Source: Brachionus plicatilis (lineage: Eukaryota > Rotifera > Eurotatoria > Ploima > Brachionidae). Taken from it: a stretch of DNA of 64,000 nt. The notes below the pieces were generated by a model. That model was not told the origin of the DNA. It saw nothing but the letters and a program-made list of their open reading frames with translations, and made no database searches. Below are positions 1 through 15,600 of the stretch, one piece after another (position 1 is the stretch's first letter; the number at the start of each line of letters is the position of its first letter). The stretch is taken from positions 408,511 through 472,510 of the forward strand of contig QEOQ01000534.1 of the NCBI GenBank assembly GCA_010279815.1. The letters run 5' to 3'. Both the position numbers and the translations under genes were made by a program.

Positions 1-3000
1 TTTTAATTTAAAACATCAGGAAGAAAGATAAGTCTTTCGAAACTTCTTTGTACAAATCCTGCATATAAAAAATGCGGCCTTAACTTTTCTAAATTAAAAA
101 TTGTCGTGTTAAAGTATAAAATAAATGAAACATCTAAGAAAAATAAAATCTTAAATATTTATTTTGGGCAAACGTTTCGGTCTAATCCGAGTCTCGTGGA
201 ATTTAATTAAATTTTTTAGTGATAGACGATTTGAATGCGAGATTTGCAGTTACAGGATATTCGACTTAGATAAAAAAATTCAATTTTACTTGCATGCAAC
301 TGACATATTCGTTTACACATTGCATCCAGCTTATTTCCTAGAATTTGAAATTTCCGCTTTTAATTAGAGCCGAATTCCGTTTGCATTAGAAAAATATTCT
401 AATTAAGTTATTGGATATCTAAATAAAATTAGAAAAAAATGTTTAAAAAATTTTTCAGGTATATATTGGCAGTATATCTAGAATTTCAAATCAAGCATTT
501 AATTAATCTTCCTTTCGACCGAAATACTTGTTCGAAAATTGATGCTCGAAAAACAAGGCACTTCAAATCCATCTTAAAAGATTAAATATTAATTATGTGA
601 TTACGGAAGAGAAAATTTTTCAGCACATATTAATCAAAATTTAATTTTAATTGAAACAAAATTTTCACTTCCAAATAAATTTTCAATTATTTTATTTAAT
701 TTTGTTCATGATAAGAACATTAAATTTCAACAACCTTTTAAAAGATTATCTCTAATGCTATTTTGTCCCAATTTTAAAAATCGATCAAAAATTAAAATTT
801 AAAAGCAAACTTCATGTTTTGGTCAATTGTTGAGCAATCAATAAAAATTGATTATAGATGCCTTTTGAAACGAAGATTCCTTCCTAAATTATTATAATTC
901 AAATATTAAAAATTTAAAATATAAACTTGTAAAATATTGACATTTTTTTGTTTTATTATCAATTGTATTTAAGCTTCAATTTGAATAAAGCAAGGAGACT
1001 GAAAAGAAGGCCTCATGTCGTTCGGGTTAGTCTCAGAATGTTCCCAAACTAATTTCCAAAAAAGTAAAAAAAAATTTAAATTAAAAAAAAAGTAAATAAT
1101 TTTTTTTAATCGAGTCTTTGTTGAGTAGTATTCGCTTTGAGATGGAAAATATTAAAAATGCATTAGTTGAAATGATTAAAAATAGAATGGTTTTGAATAT
1201 CGGTGAGTTTAAAATTTTCTGAAGTAGAAAAACTTAATTTAAATATGATTAATCATAGTGGACAAATATAATTTATTTGAAATCTTCAAGTAACTACTTA
1301 AACTAATAAATAGCTTTTATTTTTAACCCAGATAAATGTTTACCTGTTTTTTTTGTTAAAAAGCGCAAATCGAATATAATGATAAACGATTAATTGAACA
1401 TTTTGAACTGATTGAATTTTCCTCTTTAAAAATAAATTCAAAATTCGATTAAGCCTAGAAAATAGGTGAAAAAACGTGCAAATATTTGTTTGTCCAAATT
1501 TTCGCCCTGTTTTATTTCGTTGTCGCAGTTATAGCTTCAACAAAAATAACAAAATTAATCTAATAAAGTATTTAATTATTTTCCAAGACTTACAAACCAG
1601 TGATTAAATTCTTAAAAAACTCTTTTATATACTAATCGATTGAAAGTTTGTTTATGTTTCGAATAAACTCAAAAATGGAACCTTAATTTCAAGTTGCAAC
1701 TTGAACCGTGGAATTGAACTCTTCTATACAAATTTATTAATTTTGTCCCAATTTAAAGTGTTATACGATTTTATTATAAAAGTGCCAAGTGTGTAATTTA
1801 AGAAATATTTTCATGCTCAATAAGCTTTGTAAATATTTTAAATTTCAAATTCTATTTCTAATGACTTATGCAAATTGATTGTACAATACCAACAAAAATC
1901 TTGTAAACACCATTAGAATATTTTAAATTTAAATTTTTAATTATTCGAGACTTTTGAAACCCCTAATTAAATTCTCGAATTTTGGAAAATATCTCTTAGT
2001 ATTTTAAAACCCATTCAATTAAATAATATTCCAAGACTAGACTTTTTTTAGAGAGATATTCGGCCAAATGTGCTTATTATTTTTCTTGACTGACAGGCAG
2101 TCGGACTAATATGCCCCTACATTTGAATTAAAGCAGATATAGGGTTTCTTCTAAATATGATTAAATTAGCCAAATAATTGAGTTTTATGGGGAAAACTCT
2201 ATTTTCTTTCAAGCTATTCTATGTTTAAATTTTAATAAATAGGCTTATTTTGTTTAAATATTATCTTTTGGTCATCTCTTATCTTAATCAGTTCGTGTAC
2301 ATTTTTAATAATAATTTTATCATGAAAAATAGTTGGCTTAAGTTACAATTAGATAATATGATACTCCATCTGAAAATGATCCCAGTAAATGAACCGACTT
2401 GTAATCATGTGATTATCAGCTCATTGGTTCCGTGTAATATTAAGTGATCTTATCAAAAATAATTAACTTTATCTAAATTTTCAATCATCATTTTTTTAAT
2501 ATTAAATAAAAAATTTGAATTAATATGTTTTAATTTTGATCTAATCAGAACCAGTCTTGTGTCAAACAAGTCATTATTCATTAATCTAGGAAATATCCAA
2601 CTATAGACACTAAGTCTCTTAGCCAGACTTAAATTTTAGCTTTTAAAAGGGACTTGACATTTTTTTGCATTAGGAGACAACTTAATAACTTAAAAATTTT
2701 AGCTTACCTTAAAAAAATAAAAAAAATTAATTTTTTCCTAAACTCTAAAAAATAAAGCGAGCTTCCAATTCATTTTTTTGATTTTTTGTCATTCAAACCA
2801 TGTAATTATAAAAATTTAAATTTTGATTTAAAAATTATTGTTTATAAGTTATATTCTAATTTTGAAAATTTAATTTTTTTTTGAACTTTATGGCCTGAAA
2901 AAAGGCAAACATTGGAAATTAGAACTGAAAAAATACTAAAAGTTCAGATTATTTCTCAAGTAAAATTAAAAAGATTTTTTAAAATAGTTTGGATGTTAAT

Positions 3001-6000
3001 AACCTCAAAAAATGAATTTTAAATTCATCTTATTTCCTGAAAATTAAAATTTACGGCAGTAAATTCAATCCTATTTATTTAAAAGTAGTTAACAAAAATA
3101 TCAACTCAAATAAAAAAATGTTTAATCTCAAATTGATAATATGGATGGAAGAAATTAAAGATAAATCTTGGGATTCTGAATTCATAAAAGTTAATTTTAT
3201 TCATACAAACCGTAAGATTTGTTATTTTAATGAAACTAGTTCATTGACATTGAAAATTTTTTAAAGTCTACACATTAGCTTAGACTTTGAGTGTGTGTGT
3301 GTGTATGTGATAAATCCCCAAAAGTTTCGAGTCAAAAAAGTATAGGTTTATAATTAAGTTAATGAAATAAAAACAAAAGAATACAATAAATAGTTTATCA
3401 TAGATTTATTATTTACTTGACTTTCTTAAAGGAACAAAACTTTTCGATATGGAAAACTAAATTTGTTTGCACCAACAACAAAAATATAGGCAAAAAAACA
3501 TGAAATTTTATCACGAAAATACTATTTAAACTTGATATTTTAAGCTATTATTACATTGTTCAATTGTCCGACTTAATAAGTTAAGATAACAAATTTGTTT
3601 TCAAAAAATGAAAGCAAACAAGACCTTAAATTGTATGCGGATTTAATTTCAGCATTTATAAAGGAAGACTTTATTCGAATTTGGGACTCGAAAAATGTCT
3701 TTTTAAATTATTGTTCTGCATGTCCAATGACAAGATAAATTTTCCTAAGACTTGTGTCTAAGTTGTTAATTTAAAATTAATTGAAAAACACGAGCTTGGA
3801 TGACAAATTTGGGCTTTATCAATAAATATCTTATCATCTTGATCTCTATCTCCATTTGTCTCATATATTACCTAATTGTCGCCTATTGTTATTTTAACAA
3901 GATAAGATTTTAGATTTGATACCAACATTACACAAAATTTGAACAACTGCAATCTTATTTCATCAAATAAAATAATTAATCATAATTAAATCTTTATTTG
4001 GCCAATTTTATCTCTAAAAACCATGTTCATTTATTTTAAAATTTCCTTCCGATAAAACCTAATCTGAAAATATTTTATTATTCACATGATGTTTCAAGCT
4101 AGCAATCTTAAATTCAGCATTTAAGTTTTATATTTAGTTAAAAAATTCAATAAAACTAAAAAATACTAGATCGTGATATGTTCAGATCCGCACAACTATC
4201 AATTTTTGGGGAAAAATCAATCAAGTTTTATCTAACCAATATGGCTGTTTTACCTTTGGAAAAACATTTGATATCTTTTGAACTTTTATTTGTATAAAAT
4301 TCCCCAATACTTGCTCTGAGCTCTGGAAAACAATAAGATATTGTTTGTAATTCTAATTAATATTTTAAACTAAAAAAAATGAACTGATTGACAAATTTTT
4401 TTTTGTTAACAAAAAAATTCCATTATAAATTTCTATAGATGTCTGCTGAAACAGCCTGATCAAGTTACTTATCAAACACAGCAAAAACTATTCATTCGTC
4501 TCGAAGATATAAAATTTTCAGACCATTGGAAAAAGAGCTGAAAATTAAATTTATTAGCCTGCTAGATAAATTTCTCAAAATTTTCAGCAATGAATAAAAT
4601 TTAAAAAAATTTATATTTTTTTGTTCTTGTCAATAGAAGAAAAAAACATCATTTAGTATTCTCAAATAAACACAATGTAAATCACAAATCTACCTAATAT
4701 CTAAAAAATTATATAAATTAAATCATTATTTTTTCGAAATGAGAATTTATCGATTAATGATATAATAAAGAAATCCTAGAAATAAGCCTTAGTAATTTCA
4801 TTCAAAAATGACAATCAAATTCATTTACGAAATTTATTTGCATTCAATTTTTAAAATAATTGTCTAAAAAGAAATTCACTTGAAAATTGGGCCCCGAAGC
4901 CTTGCCAAATTGTCAGACTCGGAAATCTTGGCCCATATCCCCAGCAATTCAGTCTAAACAGCTTGCTCGGATCAATTGCTTCGTGTCTGTGTTCTTGCAG
5001 CCCATTTTCCATCAAATTTCAAACAATTCGAACAAACAACTTTTCGAATTTACATTTCAAACAACTTAAATAATTAAAAGTATATTTATGCTGATTGATA
5101 TATCTAAAAAAGAAATGATAAATCTACTTAAATGTTGATTGAATACTCAAAACTCAGACCTAAATATTTAATGCTTGAAATTTAGAACTAACTATTTTGT
5201 ATATTAGAAAGCAATTAAGTTTTTTTGTTCTGAATTAAAAATCAATTTTGCATCTGAACGATTTCTAATATCCTCGGCAAGTACACCTAGTCCATATTCT
5301 TTTAATTGAAAGCCCATAAAAGCGTAAGGAAACTGATTAGATCCTTTGCTGAACCATTTTTTTTTCATTTTTTTCCAATTAGAGGCAATATTGGATAATA
5401 TGCCGAAAATAAAAGCGATCAATATTCCACTAGTTTTTCATTAGAGGCAGCCAAATTATTCCACCAAGATGATAGATTAACTTTTTAATCTAAACGGAAT
5501 AATTAAACCCTAAAAACAAATTTTTGATAATTAAACCCACAAGTGATGATAAGTCTCTACAACAATAATCTAAAACATTCAGAGTTGTAGCTAATTTGAA
5601 ATACTAATTATGGTCGTAAAAGCAGTCGGGATCCGATAATGGCCAAGCGACAAATCCAGACAATATTTAATTATTGTATTCATTTTTTGGATGATAGAAA
5701 TGCCTAAATAGGAAACGCGTTGACGGTAATTGAATTGAAACAAATATTGAAATATTAAAATTAGAAATGGACTTGACTGCTTTTTTATTCCTAGGACCAT
5801 ACTGGAGTGAATCATGCATAAAATTAATTAGAATCCTTCAAAAAACTCTTTTATTTGTTGAAGAAATATCAATTGAAATGTTTGTAGACCAAGCTGATGC
5901 GGCGAATACAAGTTGGAATCTGAGTTGAATTAAAAAAATATGTTGAAACGTCTATAATCTTTTCAATAAATCAAACATGTCCTATTCTTCTATTTTATAA

Positions 6001-9000
6001 ATGACAATAAATGCAAATTAAAATAAATAATTTTTTTTCTTTTTCAATTCACTTAAATAAGTCACCTGGTCAAAAGTATCATCCCATTAACCTGCATTTT
6101 GCCATTTTGTCTTCAAGTTGTGAATTACTTAAAAAATGTGTTTGAGAGTTGTACAGGCTGCAAAAGTTGTTCCAGCAAAAATAATCAAGCTAAACACACT
6201 CTTTAGGAAAATTATTTTGACACAAATTCACTCGAACAAAAAAATGCATGATGGAAAAAAAAGAATTTTAAATTTTGTAATATCACTCAAGCAAAATTAA
6301 AATATTCCATCAGCTTCAACTACCTAGCTTAAATTAAGATTTAAAAATATTACAAAATGATTAGAAAAATAAATTTTCATCAAAAGCTTACAAAATAATT
6401 AGTTTTGCTTAATGATGTTCTAAACCTTCTTGAATATCGGACCGATTAATTATGTTTTAGTTAGCATTGGGCAAACTGGATCGATAAATTTTAAAAGTCA
6501 ATTGAATGCTTCAGCGGTTTGTTTCTAAAACTTTTTTGGAATTTTCAAAATTCAAATAGCAAAATATTAATTAAAAGACTGTTATCAATAAAGATTCTTT
6601 AAGTTAAATATTTTAAAAAAACTAAAGATAACTTAAAGTTAGCACTATAATAAAGCTAAATAAAAGAAGCCCAAAAGTTATGAGATGAAAATAGAACTAA
6701 TAAAACTAATTACGTATTAGGATTTTTTTTTCTATTGAATTTTTATTACTTTGAACAAATTATAAATAACTATAAAAAAAGCCATTAAGTCGTGTATCAA
6801 AATAATACCACTTAGACTAGTTTTAGAATTTTCCTAAGATTATGGTCAAGTGTAGGGCTTTGTTTTTTTAGACGTCTATTAGAGTTACTTTCGAGTTAAA
6901 TTCAATAATTAAATACATGACTTGAATTCACATAAAAAAATTAATTTTTTATTGATTTTTAAATATAGGACTTAGTAAATATAAAAATTTGTTTTTTTAT
7001 CTATAAAACATTCTTTTTCACTATGTTAACGACTGACTAACATATGGTCATAATTTCAGAAAATTTATTTCTGGACAAGAAAAAAACTACCATAAAAATT
7101 ATCAAAATCAAATCGTTGTCTTGCTTATTTTCTCATGAAAGATTTTTTAAACCCTAATTTCTAAATCTTATTTTCAAATCAAAAAAAAAAGATAAATTTA
7201 GCCAAATTTTGCTCTCGTTTAAAAATAATACTTTTAATTTGTTCAAACAAAAGCACCTTTTAAAAAGTTACTTAAAACTTTTTTAAATTTTCCAACGACT
7301 TCCAATATTTCCCCAGAATTAAAAGCACTACTCGGAAAAGGAAAAACAAAAAAAAAAACTCTAAATAAAATTCAAAGATTTTTGTAATAAAATCAATAGA
7401 AAAAACATAAAGCTTTATTTTTGCTTAAATTCTTCAAATATTTTTTAGAGTAATAGTAATTGTTTTTGCATTTTGCTAGTCGAATGTTTATTTAACCGAT
7501 TTAGGAGTGAATATACGCCTCAGAAAAATATAAACACAAAATCTTCAAATGTTACCTTTAAGACATTAGTGTTCATATTTCAATGTCATTTTTAGGCCAT
7601 GTCTTAATTAAAATAAATGATTACAAATTGATCCCTAAGACAAAAACAAAGAATGGCTATCAATTACGATTTAAGTAACTAGATTCAGTTAATAATTTGA
7701 TGGCAAAAATTCAGGTTGTAAAGTAATAATCTTAGTTACGCAATCTAAAATCGCTTTTTTCAAAGATTAGATTTTACCTTCAAATTGCATCAACTAAGCA
7801 CACAATCTTAGCTATTAGTTTTAAAGCTCTTTTTTTTATATAATCTAGTATTAACATGCAAATTAGATCAGTAATACTAGCTTTAAATAATAACTTTTAA
7901 ATTATCAAAATACTTAATCAAAAATTAAAAAATTAAAAAAAAAATTTGAGTTAAAAATTAAATTTATTAACATGAAAACTTTGCCTAAACCTAACGCATA
8001 AATCTTAGTAAAAAATATTTAAAAATGCGTTTTCCTAAATGGAAAGCTAAAAAATTTTCACAATTAAATTTTTAAAAATTTATATTTTATTAGATCTAGT
8101 CTACTTTTGGAAAAATTTGTTCAATAAATTTTAATAGTTCTTATACTATTATTATTTTATCACTCTGTTTTAATTTCTTAAATAAAACATTTATTTGCAA
8201 AACATTAAAAAATAATTAAGTTTTTTTTTATCATATATTTTTTCCAAATGTTTAGCAACTTGTACTTATCAGCAGCATTTACTCCATTAAGAAAATTGCA
8301 CTGAAATTTAAGAGGTTAAAAACCGTAATGATAAGTCTTGCTCTAGTGATAATCTAAAAATTTGATCTTAAGCAAGAATAATTTTACGCTTGTTGAAAAA
8401 CGAAAACAATTTTAAATATTTTTTTAAATACAATAAAGCCTCAAAAATTGATTTAAAAAATCTATTTGAAATCGGTTGCAAAAACTGCACATACAGGTTT
8501 GAAAATATTTAAAATATCAGATTTATCTATGCATTTCAAAAGGGCGTTTTTTCCGATTTGACTTTATTAGCAATGTTTGGTCAAGGCGGTGTACTTGCTT
8601 TTTGTTTACAAAGACATGTATATATACGTGGATAATTGAAAATCACAATAACTTGATAGAGGTTAGTTGTGACTTTGAAAAAAAAGAAGGTTACAACTAA
8701 GATTTTGGGAGTTTGAAAATTTTTGCAGATATTTGTATTCATAAAATTACGAAATTAGATTTAAAATTTTAATATGATTAAATAAAGAATTTGATTGAAT
8801 TTGCAAAATTATCTAAAAAAATATTTGCTTAAATTTTTTTGGGAATTATCTTCTCTTTAAAATAAATATCGATTCTAGCAAAAAATTTATCAAAGTTTGT
8901 TAGCAAAAAAAAAATTCTAACAATGATTAGATAATCATTATTTAAAATAACAGAATAATTACTGGATATAGAATAAATATATATATATATTTCAAGTTGA

Positions 9001-9624
9001 GTTTGAAGTATTGAACTTTAAATTCTCAAAAATGATATTCATTAATTTTATGTTGATTTGAGCACTCTAATAAATCTATTGATCTGATAACTATTAGAAT
9101 TAAATTATTATTTCCTCAAGTATTTTATTTATGAAATTATCAAAATTACAATTAAAGATATAACTATCTTCTTAAATAACGAATTATTTTTTTTAGCTTA
9201 GATCTCATTTTATTCAATCGATTTATTGATAAAAATTTTTGGAATTAATTTGAAATTTCGCAAACTGTACAAAAATTAGGCAATATTTAAAAAAAAATGA
9301 CTTTTTTCAATTCAATGATTAATAGTCAAAAAAGCTTTTTAAATGTCAACTATATTAAATTTTTATTGAAAGATAAAAAAATAAATAAATGAATATGATT
9401 TAAAAAAATCTTTTTTGAAAATTTTTCTTAGCATGGATGATTTATTGGACCGCCTACCAGGAAAATATTCGTTAAAATTGAAACAAAGAAATAATCATTT
9501 TAAATTAATGGAATTGATCAAGAATCTACTTTAAATAAATTGACATTATTTAAAAATCTAAACTTTATATAAATTTTGAGGAAATTTTCAAAATTGCTTA
9601 CTTTTAAAAATTTTGATATAAAAT
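1..9624. other. AT-rich intergenic region, no supported gene
   Basis: Only short open frames occur here (all under about 75 codons). None shows a family motif, and I could not chain any into exons with matching splice phase. A short GT microsatellite lies at about 3288-3309 and a short AT run near 8980. The stretch directly before 9625 is the presumed upstream region of the giant gene, but I see no promoter motif I would defend. Confidence 0.5.
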
Positions 9625-12600
9625 ATGAGTGAATCCGGCGGTAATCTGTCTGGTTTTAACAATTCTTCTGAAAATGATAACGATGGTGAGGAGTGTAATA
9701 ATAGGTAGACCAAAAGCAAATTAAAAATGAAGCCAAAGTTTTATTTTTATTTAAAGATTACGACCAGCGACTTGGATAGTTGTGACATGTTTGCTACTTC
9801 TTCTCTTGTTACTCGGAATTATTGCATTAGCTTTGATACCACTTTATTTATCCGGAGGACCAGACAATGGCACAAACGACCAAATAAAAAGTATTTAAGA
9901 CTTTAAGTTAAATCAAATTTTTAAAATAATTTTTAAAGTCACGAATGGAAGTATTCAAATATCTGGTTTTTGCTCAATTCCGGTTAATATTTCAAATACA
10001 ACTTCTATTTCTTCCTTACTTGATAACAAGACAATGGAAAGTGAAATAAAAAATAATCTAAAACTACTGGTAATTCTTTATTGAAAAATTCCCTCTAAAA
10101 TTTTAAAATTTTTCTCTAAAATAAATTTTAGTATAAAGAATTTTTTACTGAATTGTTCGGCTCTAATATTTTTGAGGTTGACGTAATTAATTTGAAAAAT
10201 TTGAATGAATCATTTGTCAAACCCGAACTGAATGTAACATTCAAGCAAGAATTAGACTCGGACATCAAAGATTTATTAGCTAAACTAAATACTGCAAATA
10301 TTCAATCAGTTATGGAAAAAATTGACCATTACAAATATAGTTATCTTTTTCTTTTCGAGGAAATTGATGACTGCACAGGAGCTTTTGTAAACGGTAATTA
10401 TTAAATAAATATTTTTTTAATTAATTAATAATTTGATTTTAGCAAGTATTTGTGAATCGAATTCAACTAGTACAAGCTGTTTGCCAATATCATGCGAGAT
10501 TGATATCAACTGTAATAATGAAATAGACAGAATTTCTAGCACTACTTCAGTGTCTTTATCTACAACATCTAATAAAGGTATTTATCTGCAAAAATTAATT
10601 GTTTTAATTTTTATTTTATTAAAGAAACGAGTAAAATTGAAGATCTAATGACAACTGAATACAAAAATCTAACCACAGAAAGAGAAACTGAGACAGAAAT
10701 TAATAAAGACCTGACTACAATGTCTTTGACTTTCTCTACAATTCAAGACCTATCCACTACCATGTTTTTAACATCTAAATTAACCAATAATTCTTCTTAT
10801 GGTAAAATTAAAAGTCTACTATTAAACATTTTTTTTACTAAAGTTATTTAGAGAAATATGGTTATTTAATGATCGAAAATTTCTGTCGTATTCCGGTTAT
10901 GGATGGTTCCATGGGAGATAATTTTATAGATATACTTAAAGAAAATGGAACAATTATTCCTCAAAATAATATTAATATTACTGAAGAATTCGAGGCAATT
11001 GTTCGTTAAATTTTAAATATGATTTTAAGAAAAATTAAATTATTTTTTTAAGTATAATAAAATATTTAGAGAATTTTTGGGATCGAATTTTGCTGATGTG
11101 AATGTTATTTTTGTTAGAGTTGAAGAAAATAACTTTGATTTTTATGTACGGCCATATTTAAATGTTAGCTTTCAAAGTCAAGATAAAAAATTGACCTTAG
11201 CAAGCCTGACATCAAAGCTAAAATCAGAAAATATTGAATCAGCTTTTAAAAAATATTCTTCAGATTCAGTACTTGGTGACTATATTCGTCTGGAATTAAT
11301 TGATGAATGCAATGGAACTGAAGTTAAAAGTAAGTAAAATAATTATCAAAAATTTTATTTATTTTTTTTTCGAAATGAATTCTAAATTGTAATATCTTAA
11401 TTAATAAAGTTTTAAACTGTGATGCTTCTATTCTTCAATGCAATAATTCATATTGTTATGTAGATGAAAATTGTGATGAGACCGGTGGGGATTCAGTTTT
11501 TACCAGAAAACCTTCAACATCTACGTCAACAACGCAAACACCAACTTTTTCGTCGATTATTCCGATAAGAACGAATTCATCGACACAAATTTTGATAACA
11601 ACATCCACTTCAGAAACAAGTTCTTCAATTGATAGACCAGGTAGGAGATTTAAAAAATAATTATGTAATTTAAAGTAATTCCTTAAATCAAGAAACATTG
11701 ACCACAAGTATAACCTCAACAACAATTAGACAATTTTCAACGATAAAGCCGGATCAAAAAAATAGTAATACACGAAAAATTAAATAAATTTTGTTTTTAC
11801 ATTAAAATATAGAAACGCATGTTAATTTAACAATTGAAAAATTCTGCTTAATTCCGGTCGGAAACAGTGCTATCGGAAGACAGCTTATTGAGGATTTGGA
11901 ACGAAATAAGACAAGACAAGAAATGCCCGAAAATAACATTTATGATGCATTAGAAAAATTGGTAAAAATTGATAAATTTTAATTTGTAATTTAAAACTAA
12001 CATTTACTTTTTAAAGTATGAACGACAATTCAATTCTTTATATGGTTCTGTATTTCATAGAGTAAATGTAACATATATCTATCTTCAAAGAATTTCGAAT
12101 GAATATTTTATATCGCCATCGATTTTTTTGATGTTTATAATTGAGGGACAAAATCTGACAGCAAAGAATATTTCAGCCAAACTCAATTCCGAAGATATCG
12201 AAGACACTTTTAGTCAAAATGGTATTGGCTCTGAAATAAATAGATATGTCAATGTTCAGTCTATTTCTAATTGCTCAAATACGCTAATCAATAGTAAAAA
12301 TTAATATTCAAATATCTTAATTTAAAATAATTTTAATCTTTTAGTATCTGAATGCAACGAAACATCTTCAAATTCTTTAACATGCCAGACCCAACAGTGT
12401 TTTATTGATATTGATTGTGATGAAACTAACAATGATTCTAAAATGACCAAACAGTCTTCAACTTCTAGTTCCACTTTGACCACTCTTCTTACATCCACAA
12501 AATCATATCGTGAGTTTTTGTTTTAATCTTTTTCCTCAAGAATATTTTTAATTTTTTTGACACCGAGTAAACGGAGCCATTAAACCAATTTATGTCTTGT

Positions 12601-15600
12601 GCAAATTAAGTCTATAAAATTTTAACTTTTTTTTAACCTTTATCTGTTGTAGAACATTTAAAATTTTATTATAAAAAATTCATTTGTAAACTCTGTTCAC
12701 TCAAGATTTCTATCAAAAGTCACAAGTTGCTTCTAAAGAATGGTTAAATTCATCAATTTTTGATTAATTTTAATTTTTTTTTAAGAATACTCTTCTTTAA
12801 AATTTCTTCAATTATTTAGTGAATTTTTTCAGATTTTACTTAAATTTGACATTCATATTCCTTACTGCTCGACAATAATCATTTAGATTTTTTTTCTAGC
12901 TTTTTAAACATATTAAAAAATAGCATCTTATATAATTTATCTTTAAAGAAAGATTTTAGATTTTTTTTATAGAACACAATTCTCCCAAGCATCAAAACAA
13001 CGAAACTTTTTTAAGATGGTTTTTTTTTCTTTATTTGGTTGCTGATTTTTACTAAAAAAATCAATTACCGAAATTAATGAATAATTCAACGATACTGATT
13101 TAATTAATCACCTTTAAAAAATTTAAATGTCTAGCAATTTTATATTTATATTAGTAAAATTAATCAATTTAGTATTTACTGAGCTTCTTTATTATCATTG
13201 CATTCGCTAAACAATTTCTTTTTAAAAATTCATATTCCTTAACGTTCGACAATAATCATTTAGAATTTTTTTCTAGCTTTTTAACCATATTTAAAAAATA
13301 ACATTTGATATAATTATTTTAGTTCAAGTCCAAAATTATTTTAGTGTAACTCAAAAATTATTTTAAGTCAAATTAGAAATTATTTTAATTCAACTCAGAA
13401 ATTATTTTTGTAAAAATCAAAAATTATTTAAGTGCCAGTTGATTTATATAGTAAAGTTTTGAAATATAAAAGTTCTGATTTGAATTATTTAGGTAAAAAT
13501 CCGAATAATTCAGTGCACATAAAATAATGTAGTACTTTTTGGAAATAATATAGTGCAGTTTGGTATTAAAAAAAGTGCAACTTCTGATTAATTTATAGTG
13601 CAACATTAAATACAAGCCATTTATCCTTAAAGAAAATTTTAGATTTTTTTTATAGAATACAATTCTCCAAAGCACCATAACAACAAAACTGTTAGATGGT
13701 TTTTTTTTCTTTATTTGGTCGCTGATTTTTACCAAAAATATTAATTACCCAAATTAATAAATCATTAAACTATATTGATTTAATAAATCATCTTTTAAAA
13801 AATTTAAATGTCTAGAAATATAATATTCATTTTAGTAAAATTAAATAATTGAGGATTTACTGAGCTTCTTTATTATCATTGCATTCTCTAAATAATTCTT
13901 TATCAAGATATAGAAACACAGCCTAAATATATTTATTGTAAATTTGGTGACGTAATTTGAAAAACCGAAATATATCAGTCGCTTTATTTTTTTTTAAACG
14001 ACCCACATATTCTTGTAGATCTTGAAGAGAGGAATCTAAATATATACATGAAATATTTTTAAAAAATTTTTAAACCTTTTTTTTTTAATTCAAAGTTTTT
14101 TTTTTTGCTAATCCGTTTTAATTTTTCAAATTAGTAATTATGTTTGACAATTTTTGATCCGATGACGGAACAAGTTTGAACTGACCTTATTTGCTTATCG
14201 TTTTCAGCGGGTCTTAATTTGTAGAAAATAGTTTTACTAGAATTTTAAGATAGCCGATGGGTCCATTGTCTAATGCTGTTATTTTTATGGGTTAAGAGGT
14301 TAATTAGGTATCACCTCAATACCCAAAAATCCCACCCATTTACCCCTAAAAATAAAATATTTAACTTAATTAGCCAAAATTGGTTAACCAAAATTAGCTA
14401 ACCACAGAACCAAGCAAAACCAACATCACTAAAAAATTTAAATTTTTGTTTCTCCTCTTTTATTATTTATTTATTTATTTGTTTTCTGTACCGAGCTAAA
14501 GCTCCTTCAGAATAAGTTAAAAAGTAAAATAAAAAAAATAAAATAAAAATGAAATAAAATAAAAATAAAATTAAAGTTAATAAAATGAGATAAAAAAAAG
14601 AATCAAAATAAAGTAAATAAGCTAAAAAAATGAAAGTTGAAAAGACATAAATTGGAAAAGATTGTAACATGTGGCACATGTTTGCATAGTTCAAGTTTCA
14701 GGAAAATAAGAAGAAATGGTAAGGTAGCAATTACACAATGGAGTTGGATATTCAATATGTCTTGATTCGAAACCTTCTTTGTATTCCTTCACCAGTCTTT
14801 CAACTAATGGGATAGAATGACTCAGTCCTGTCCCAACATATCTCTCACTCAATTCAAAAAGCCGATTCGAGACTGTTAGTAATTTTAGTTTATTAAAAGC
14901 CTCATGATGCACGATGTTGGAGGGAGTATCATATTTTAACTTAAGAATAGACCTGACTGCTGTATTCTGAATTGCTTGCAGTTTTTTGATATTATTTTCT
15001 GAAAATGAATTTAGGCAAGGAAAAGAATAGTCTAAGATTGATCCGACTAAAGATTTATATAAATTTCCTAGTGTGTTTTGATTGAGACCCCATTTTTTGT
15101 TTGACAATATCTTAATAATGTTTAGTCTTTTATTGCAGCGTTCTTTAATTTCGTCTACCAGTATATTAAAGTTTAACTTAGAATCAAATTTAATACCAAG
15201 AAACTTGATTTCTTTTTGGCTCACTATTCTGTTTCCATAAATTTTTAAGTTTAGATTATCACTCTCTTTTTTGTACCTAGAAAAGACTACTGAACACGAC
15301 TTTTCAACTGATATCTTCATTTTCCATTTAATAAGCCATAATTCTAGTTCGTTGGTGTATTTATTAATCTTATTTTCTAGGTTCCCCTTTTTGTTATAAA
15401 TGAAGAATGTAACTAGATCATCTGCGAAAAGCAGAGAGTATTCATTATTTGTTTTGTTTCTTTTGGGGATGTCATTAATATATATACTAAATAAGAGAGG
15501 ACTAATTACTGAGCCTTGAGGAACACCTGCAGTTATTTGATATTCTTCGCTCAGATGGTCATTCACATTTACCTTAAATGTCCTAGAGTCTAAAAAGGAT

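Noticed and set aside
5204..5815. Two minus-strand frames of 72 and 74 codons that might be exons of a small gene
   Set aside because: No family motif, no splice pair joining them in phase, and composition like the surrounding intergenic DNA.
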